64,000 nt of DNA from Microglena sp. YARC. Taxonomy: Eukaryota > Chlorophyta > Chlorophyceae > Chlamydomonadales > Chlamydomonadaceae. The position numbers were made by a program, and so were the translations under genes. The stretch's first letter is position 1; every line of letters starts with the position of its first letter. The notes beneath the pieces were generated by a model. That model searched no databases, had not been told where the DNA came from, and saw only the letters and a program-made list of their open reading frames with translations. Positions 37,001-46,000 of this stretch are shown piece by piece. The DNA lies in assembly GCA_022414725.1 (NCBI GenBank), contig CM039463.1:22391511-22455510 (forward strand), written 5' to 3'.

Positions 37001-39996
37001 CGTTATTGCATATTGGTTAATTGCATATTGCGTTATTGCACATTGCATATTGCGTTATTGCATATTGGATAATTGCATATTGCTTTATTTCATATGGCGT
37101 TATTGCATGTTGGTTAATTGCATATTGCGTTATTGCATATTGCGTTATTGCATATGCCATATTTCCCACACCGTAGTGTGAGAAATGAAGTATGCTGAGG
37201 ACCGATCGGATACCACAGCCGCAACACAAAAATTTCAAGTACTAAACCCCAAGGTGAAACCGGAGTACCGTGAGCCGCACATCATTCCGCCGTACAGAGT
37301 CCTGCCAGTATTTAATCCTAGCGCTTCCAGAATGTAGCACCATTTTGCTTAACATTCTGTAAGCGCTCGGCTTAGTGCCAAATTTATCGTCCCCACCACC
37401 TTCCCTCTGTCTCCACAAGAGTTCCCCATCTTCAGAAGCTACCAGAGCCTCCCAGGGGAAGTAACTCTATAATAATTTGACAGTAGCGACTCTTTTGGTA
37501 GTAGCCCAAAGACAGACCTGTCAGGTCTGGACACACAAGCTAAGTAGACGGTGCAGTATACTTATTTTAAGGTACTGCAGCAAGTACAAGTGCAGTCTGA
37601 GGAAGGATCCAGCTCCCCACTTGGGAACAAGGAACACCTCCAAAGAACAAGCACTTTGGGAAAGCTCAGACTCTAAAATACTTACTGCACACATACCGAA
37701 AGGGGCCCCATTTGAAGATGCGCTGGGCCTCTATTGCAGTGTCGTTATGCCCAGCAAGCAGGCCCCTTAACTTGTGCAAACTCATGTATGACAATGATGA
37801 AGCCTGCTAACGCTGATTTTCCTAAGTCCCTTGGGGCTATTGGGCTTGCCCAAATTTAAATATGTATTAAGGAAAATGTGAAGCGGCCTGTAAGGTATCT
37901 GAGTCAAGTCATCTGAATTGATTAATTGCATATTGTAGTATTGCATATTGCATATTGCGTTATTGCACATGGCGTTATTGCATGTTGCATATTGTGTTAT
38001 TGCATATTGGTTGATTGCATATTGATTAATTACATATTGCGTTATTGCATATTGCATATTGCGTTATTGCATATCGCGTTATTGCATATTGGTTAATTGC
38101 ATATTGCGTTATTGCATATTGCGTTATTGCATATTGCGTCATTGCATTTCGCGTTATTGCATATTGCATATTGGTTAATTGCATATTGCGTTATTGCATA
38201 TTGCGTCATTGCATTTCGCGTTATAGCATATTGCATATTGGTTAATTGCATATTGCGCTACTGCATACTGCGTTATTGCATATTGCGTTATTATTTCATG
38301 TATGATATCCCGAGGCCCGAGGACAGCTGTGTAGCTGTGTAGCTATTTTTGTTTCTCCGTGCTAAGCAGGAAGCAAGTTCACATTTATCAGAGAAGCTGA
38401 GGGAAGCTGAGCAGTGCTACACTACAATTTTGATAATAATGATTTGACTTGAACTGATTCACTCCTGAATACATGAATACTATGAACACATGAATACTAT
38501 GAACACATGAATACATGAATACATGAATGCATGAATGCATGAATACTATGAACACATATATTCAGTACTGAATACATGAATACATGAATACATGAATACA
38601 TGAATGCATGAATGCATGAATACTATGAACACATATAATCAGTACTGAATACATGAATACAAGAATACATGAGTACTGAATACATGAATACGCCATGTAA
38701 CCAAGTTCAAGTGCAAGGACACTTACCGTTGCGCAACCAAAGCTTCAAAACAGAGCACTGCTAAGCTCTCAGAAGCATGTAACCAAGGTCAAGTTCAAGT
38801 ACAAGTGCAAATCTTACCGTTGCGCGACCAAAGCTTCCAAACAGAGCACTGCCAACTTCTCAGAGCCATGTAACCAAGGTCAAGTGCAAGGACAACACTT
38901 ACCGTTGCGCGACCAAAGCTTCCAAACAGAGCACTGCCAACCTCTCAGAGCCATGTAACCAAGGTCAAGTGCAAGGACAACACTTACCGTTGCGCGACCA
39001 AAGCTTCCAAACAAAGCACTGCCAACCTCTCAGAGCCATGTAACCAAGGTCAAGTGCAAGGACAACACTTACCGTTGCGCGACCAAAGCTTCCAAACAGA
39101 GCACTGCCAACCTCTCAGAGCCATGTAACCAAGGTCAAGTGCAAGGACAACACTTACCGTTGCGTGACCAAAGCTTCCAAACAGAGCACTGCCAACCTCT
39201 CAGAGCCATGTAACCAAGGTCAAGTGCAAGGACAACACTTACCGTTGCGCGACCAAAGCTTCCAAACAAAGCACTGCCAACCTCTCAGAGCCATGTAACC
39301 AAGGTCAAGTGCAAGGACAACACTTACCGTTGCGCGACCAAAGCTTCCAAACAAAGCACTGCCAACCTCTCAGAGCCATGTAACCAAGGTCAAGTGCAAG
39401 GACAACACTTACCGTTGCGCGACCAAAGCTTCCAAACAAAGCACTGCCAACCTCTCAGAGCCATGTAACCAAGGTCAAGTGCAAGGACAACACTTACCGT
39501 TGCGCGACCAAAGCTTCCAAACAAAGCACTGCCAACCTCTCAGAGCCATGTAACCAAGTTTAAGAGCATGAGCAAGTACAACACTTACCGTTGCGCCACC
39601 AAAGCTTCCAAACAAAGCACTGCCAACCTCTGCATGCGCAACAACTGCACAGCCGCTCGTCGCTCACTCTCTGCTCCGCCGCCAGTCCAAGCTGCCATGA
39701 TAACAGCGCAGTCTGCAGCACATTTTGTGTACAATTAATCAACTATCATTTTCAGCAAAGCGTGGGCAGAGTTGGGCATGTCTTGCATTCAGCCAACAGA
39801 CAAGGCAGCCAACAACTGCACAGCCGCTCGTCGCTCACTCTCTACTCCACCTGCCATCCAAGCTGCCATAATAACAGCGCAGTCTGCAGTGCAATTCATA
39901 AACACCAAATAAATCATTTACATCAGCCAACCAACCAGCCAACCAGCCAGACAGCCAGCCAACCAACCAGACAGACAGGCAGGCAGGGAGGCAAGC

Positions 39997-40049
<53 letters not shown>

Positions 40050-43000
40050 AACAGAAAAAAAGCAAAAAGGCAAAGAAAGAAACCAAGGAAGCAAGTGAGC
40101 TGCAGCACACAGGCAAGCAAACAAAGGACTCTGCTTCCTAGACAGATAAATCCGCTCATGTACCTGTCCACTTAGAGAAGCGATTTACACTGTTTACCGA
40201 CCCACTCAGATGAAACGGTGTACCACTGTATAACAGCGCTCCTGTCCCGATACTGATTCTCACCCACTCATCCAGTCACTCACCTGCTCACCCTCTGACC
40301 TCACCCACTCATCTACTAACCCACTCATCCACTCAGATGAAACAGTTTACACTGCTTAACAGCGCTCCTGCTGCGATACTTAGGCTCAGGCTATAGAAAA
40401 CATCAAATGTAGCTCAAATATCAGTCAAAGTGTTTGCAGTAAATAAGGCGCAATACTATGCTCGGTGTCTGGTCATTTGGCATCACGACGCTTTGACCTG
40501 AGGCGCCGCCACCTGTACCTGTCCATTCAGTCTTTATCACATGCACCGCTCATGTACCGCTCACATCCATTCAGTCGTCATCACATGTACCACTCATGTG
40601 CACTCAGTCATCACGCGCATTAAGCAGCATCACTTATTTTGTGCGACGCATCGCCATTCCGTCGCTGCATGGCGAAGCATGGGTCCGGCTAAAGTAATCA
40701 GAAATGCCCCCCTGAACCCCCGGGCTCTGCGCTCTGCACGGTTTGAGGGGCAGCGCGTTGCACTAACGTACTCGAATCATCAGTGCTTGAAAGTATGCAC
40801 TGATGAACTGGACCCCAACAAATTGTTTTACAAACAGAGACCCTGAGTTCGTGCTATATAGAGAATACAAATGTACATGTATCATCACATTTATACCCGT
40901 GTGCTAACACGTCATTCAGAGCCCACTGACGCACATTGGCACCAGAAAAGACACATACAAGACACTGGGTGTACCCCAGCACTAAGCCCACCCTCACGTG
41001 GTGTGCGTTGACACAGTATGGCCCCCCACCCCTGCACTGTGACACATGCAAATACACACACTGCCCCTCCCCCCCCTCCCCAACCCCCAACCCAGGATAA
41101 CACATGAGGAGGGCATGGTTGTTCTATACAGTGGTCTGGCCCCCTCCATGATGGGCCATGTATCTGCCCTGCACTGAGCCTACCTCCACCGCAAACACCC
41201 GTCCACACACACCCATCCACAAACACCCATCCACACAAACACAAACACCCATCCACACACACAACAAACCTCCACCACATTTGCCCAACCGAGCCGCCCA
41301 ACCAGACTTACTACTTCTAAGCAGTTTGCATATTGCAGCAAGGCGTGTTGTGTCGTCACTGCTGCGAACATCAATGAAATAAAGCAGCGAGCGTAGACAC
41401 GGGGACGATACATCCAAGGAGGACCTGCATACACCCACCGCATGTTTAAGTGATGATGATGCGTGTATAAATGATGGTGGTAATGGTGGTGGTGATGGTG
41501 GTGATGGTGGTGGTTATGGTGGTGGTGGTGGTGGTGGTGGTGGTTATGGTGGTGGTGGTGGTTATGGTGATGGTGATGGTGGTGATGGTAGTATCAATGA
41601 TGCTGATGATGATGATTAGGTATTTCCTGGTGCCCTACTGGACTTCAAATGCGGCCGCGGCTTGAAGAAGTGACACAGGGATGATACATCCAAGGAGGAC
41701 ATGCAGACACCGACCGCATGTTTAAGAGATGATGATGCATGTATAAATGATGATGGTGGTGGTGGTGATTGTGATGGGGGGGTGATGGTGGTGGTGGTGG
41801 TAGTGGTGATGATGGTGGTGGTGTTTTTGGTGATGGTGGTGGTGGTGATGGTGATGGTAGTTTAAAGTAGTATATGGTAGTATGGGAACAGGCCGCATGT
41901 TCATTGATTTGTCTTGTTTGGTTCTCTTTCTGTTTTTGTTTTCTAGATCAGTAGAGCTTGGCTGGTAGGTAGGTTGGTTGTGTGGTTACTCACCTGGCAG
42001 GTTGCCTGCTTAATTGTTTACATCTTTGGTTTGCGTTGGGGCACATGGTGAGCCTCAATGATTTTTTTTTTTTAAATCTGAAAGTGGTTTTTTCCTAGCT
42101 TTAAGGTTGTAGGCCTCCTCCAGGGACACCTTTTAATGCTTTCTATAGCTTTGTATAGCTTTTTTTCGCTATTTAGGGCCATTTAGGGAACTAAAAAAAA
42201 ACATTTTGTTTGTAGCGATAATTTTGCTGAAACAGGGTTGAAACTAGCGATCACTATATATGGCGGGGAAAAAATCCCGGGTGAGCCTTGAAGCTTCATT
42301 GTCAAGCCTGGTAGCATATCCACACCGTTGCCAACCCTAGCCCCATAGCTTTTTTTCCGGCTACGAGTATCAGCTTCAAGGCAGCTCTCCTGGCTTGCTA
42401 CCAAGCTAAACCTAAAGCAACCTAGTGCATTCGAAAGCTGGGAGAATCAGCTCTCCAGCACTGTTGAAATCTTGAGGCTTAGCCCAGTGGCTGGCTCAGG
42501 GAGCTGTCTAGAAGCTGCTGCTCGTAGCTGAAAAGACAAGTTCTAAGAACGGGAAAACGCTTTAGCAGTCACCGGCTGGGAGTTCCGAAAGTAGTGGAGA
42601 AAGTAGCTTCTGGTAGCCGAATGGAGCTACAAAAATTGAAAAACTTTTGCAAAGGATCTTGACCGCTGCAATGCTGATAACTCTAATCATGCGCACTCCA
42701 ACAATGAGCAAAATGTTTGGGTGCGGAGGTGGTCGGAATCGTTCAAACGCCTGGACATCTGACGGACAGACAGACGGACATCGGACAGACGGCGGGGAGA
42801 GAAAAGGGGGGAACTTAAGGCTTCAGCCCCGGGACCCTGGGGAGTCCAGAGGGGGCTAAAGCAAAAAGCTACGCCAAGAACCACAGAGGCATCAGTACAC
42901 GACTGCCCTGCCGCTAATCGGCTTAGTCGCGTAGTTGAGCACATCACAAACACAAACAGTGGCTCAACAATAACCATTCAGCCATCTCAAGCTTCTGATT

Positions 43001-46000
43001 GTCTGTGCTTAGAATCAGCTGTATGGGGGTCTGTACAAATCGGTAACCTTTTCTACGAAGGTCTATGAAAATGAAGAATGTAATGAATCTTGACAAACAA
43101 ACCAAGTTTGATAAACTGAACCTCAAAGAATGGCCCCAAAAAAGGGAAAAGAAGAAAAAAAGAAAAAGAAAAGGAAAACAAAAATGCTGCCCACCCATTT
43201 GCCTTTTCTCCAGCCTCTCCATATTCTTGGATCCACTCTTGGCGCAGACGTTTTCGTGCACACAATACGTCACGCCTTCCTCTCCAACACGACTGCCAGG
43301 CAATGTAAAGCAATGATTGGATTGGGTTGGACTAGGTTGGACTGGATTGGGTTGGACTGGATTGGATTGGATTGGGTTGGATTGGGTTGGGTTGGGTTGG
43401 GTTGGGTTGGACTGGACTGGACTGGGTTGGGTTGGGTTGGGTTGGGTTGGGTTGGGTTGGGTTGGGTTTGACTGGATTGGGTAGGGTTGGGTTAGGTTAG
43501 GTGAGGTTGGGTTGGGTTGCGTTGGATTGGGTTGGGTTGGGTTGGGTTGGGTTGGGTTGGGTTGGGTTGGGTTGGGTTGGATTCTTCCAAGCTTTTCCAG
43601 GCAAATCCGGCTGCTCACCGTCTTCAAATTCAAAGTCCCCCAGTGCAAGACCCAAGGAAATCAGGGAGCATACTAAGTGGATTAGAAATGGTAAAGAATT
43701 GTCCAAGGCATTTAAAGCAATAATGGGCGGTTGATGAGTGGTTGATGAGTTGTTGATGAGTTGTTGATGAGTGGTTGATGAGTGATTGATGAGCAGTTGA
43801 TGAGTGGTTGATGAGTGGTTGATGAGTGGTTGATGAGTGGTTGATGAGTGGTTGATGAGTGGTTGATGAGCGGTTGATGAGTGGTTGATGAGTGGTTGAT
43901 GAGCGGTTGATGAGTGGTTGACGAGCGGTTGATGAGCGGTTGATGAGTGGTTGATGAGCGGTTGATGAGTGGTTGATGAGTGGTTGATGAGTGGTTGATG
44001 AGTGGTTGATGAGTGGTTGATGAGTGGTTGATGAGTGGTTGATGAGTGGTTGATGAGTGGTTGATGAGTGGTTGATGAGTGGTTGATGAGTGGTTGATGA
44101 GTGGTTGATAAGCGGTTGATGAGTGGTTGACCAGCAGGTGGGCTGGTCCAGGCTCAGAAAGCAAACTGGCAAGTCCTAGGCGCGTTGCAAGCGAAGTGGG
44201 AAATTGGCAGAGAATATTGGCTATCAGAGCGAAATGTGGCAACAGAATCGAGTGCAGCGGACCGAAGCCAGGGTTACGAGACAGTAAGGGCCAGGTTTAC
44301 TTGTTTCTTGTTTTTTGTGGTCAGACGGACAACGCGGTGACCCTGGGGGCTCCCGCCCCCAGAAGAGGGGGATACGCCAAAAACTCTATATGGAAGTAGG
44401 ATATGTACTGCTTCGATACACTATGAGAGGCATTGAGAAACTATGCTTCACCTGGTTCAAGCAATCACCCCTTTGATAAACCCCAATGGGGGGTGGGGGG
44501 TTTAAGGTTCAGGGTTTAGGGGAGTTGGGGTCCCCCGATGGGACTCAACCTCTGTACAACACCCGTACTACTTAAGGAGAAGGGGGAGTCGCATATACCT
44601 AAGGGTCTGGCATCACAAGGCCTTCGTCCCACGCCAATAGACACGCCACCTACGCATGAACCTGGGCCAAGCAATCACCCTGTTGATGAGCGCTAACAAA
44701 GGAGGATGTGCACCTCACCATGTATGCATGGATGTACACCCCCATATAAATCTAAGTCAGGTTGAGCATCCGTCACCCGTGCCAGGCCCTGCCTGTACAT
44801 GTAGTGTGTTCTAGTCTAGAAGTCTAGAACCTTGTTCGAGTAGTTAGTCGAGAACCTTCTACGAGGCTTCTTGTGAGGGTTCATAGGGTTTCTATGAGCC
44901 ATGCACTTTAGGGTTTAGGTTTTGTTACGACCTTCTCGATTCTTCAACAATACTATATAAGCTAGAGCAGGGGGGGAGGGCAGGAAAAAAGCTGCCGTAC
45001 GCCATCTTCGCTTTAAATAGAGCTTATCCTCAGGATCCGATTACGACTTCTTCTTTCTTACCCCAAATAAAATTTGAGGGGTTCAAAGTTGTTTTTACCC
45101 AAATATTAACTTAGCGATAAATCACATTTGAGCAACCCCATGAAAGATGTAAGAGCATAAATTGATAGGGCAAGAAAATATCTTTCAAATAACCCCCATG
45201 TTAGGTGGGGTAGGGGGGGTAAGGGGTTTTTAGGGGGGGGGGGGGGGGGGGGTAAAAAATTGTTTTCAAGTTTATTTTTCTCCTCCTTCTTTTTGAAACT
45301 TTCGAGATTTCAACTCCCATCTGAATCGGACACCTTTTTGAACATGCGGTCCAAAATCTGTCTTCCTGCCCCCCCACACTCACCCTCCCCCCACCCCCTG
45401 AGCTAGAGTTTGAACATTTCTCGACTAACAACTCGTAGAAGGTTCTAGACTGAACACACTACCGTGCATGTGGAAGTCTGGGTGTGACTTTGAGACTGGG
45501 TTCGACGAAGGAGAGAGGGTACATGAAACATATTTGACCTGGGGTCTCAATATCTAAGTGTGCCCCACCTGGGTAAAGCTATCACATATCATTAACTCTG
45601 ACCATGGAGGATGTACTCATCACCAGAGATGCATGCATGTCCACGCCCTTACGGAATATATTAGGTTGGTGTACAATGTATGTTAACCGTGTCAGATCTT
45701 GGCGGTACAGGTGGGCTTCAGGGTGTGGCTTTGAGACAGAGTCGAACGAAGGGGAAAGGGTACATGAAAAAATTTGACCTGGGGTCCCAACATCTAAGTG
45801 TGCCCCACCTGGGTAAAGCTATCACATATCATAAACTCTGACCATGGATGATTCAAACATCACCAGGGATGCATGCATGTGCTCACCCTTCTAAATTTAG
45901 GTTAGGTTGGCATAGAGTGTACATCACCAGTGTCAGATCTTAGAAGTTCTGGTGGGCTTCTGGGTGTGGGTTTGAGACCGGGTCGAAGGGAGGATGGAGG

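Noticed and set aside
38700..39590. Regular 85-bp repeats resembling a CRISPR array
   Set aside because: Eukaryotic gene context, whole unit repeated without unique spacers, and units are copies of an exon end.
43315..43580. (GGGTT)n as telomere or interstitial telomere
   Set aside because: Five-base unit with GGATT/GGACT variants, not the TTTAGGG/TTTTAGGG type of green plants and algae; internal and short.
43630..44242. Overlapping 176-180-codon ORFs with Asn-His-Ser-Ser-Thr repeats
   Set aside because: Encoded by the 11-bp minisatellite in several frames at once.
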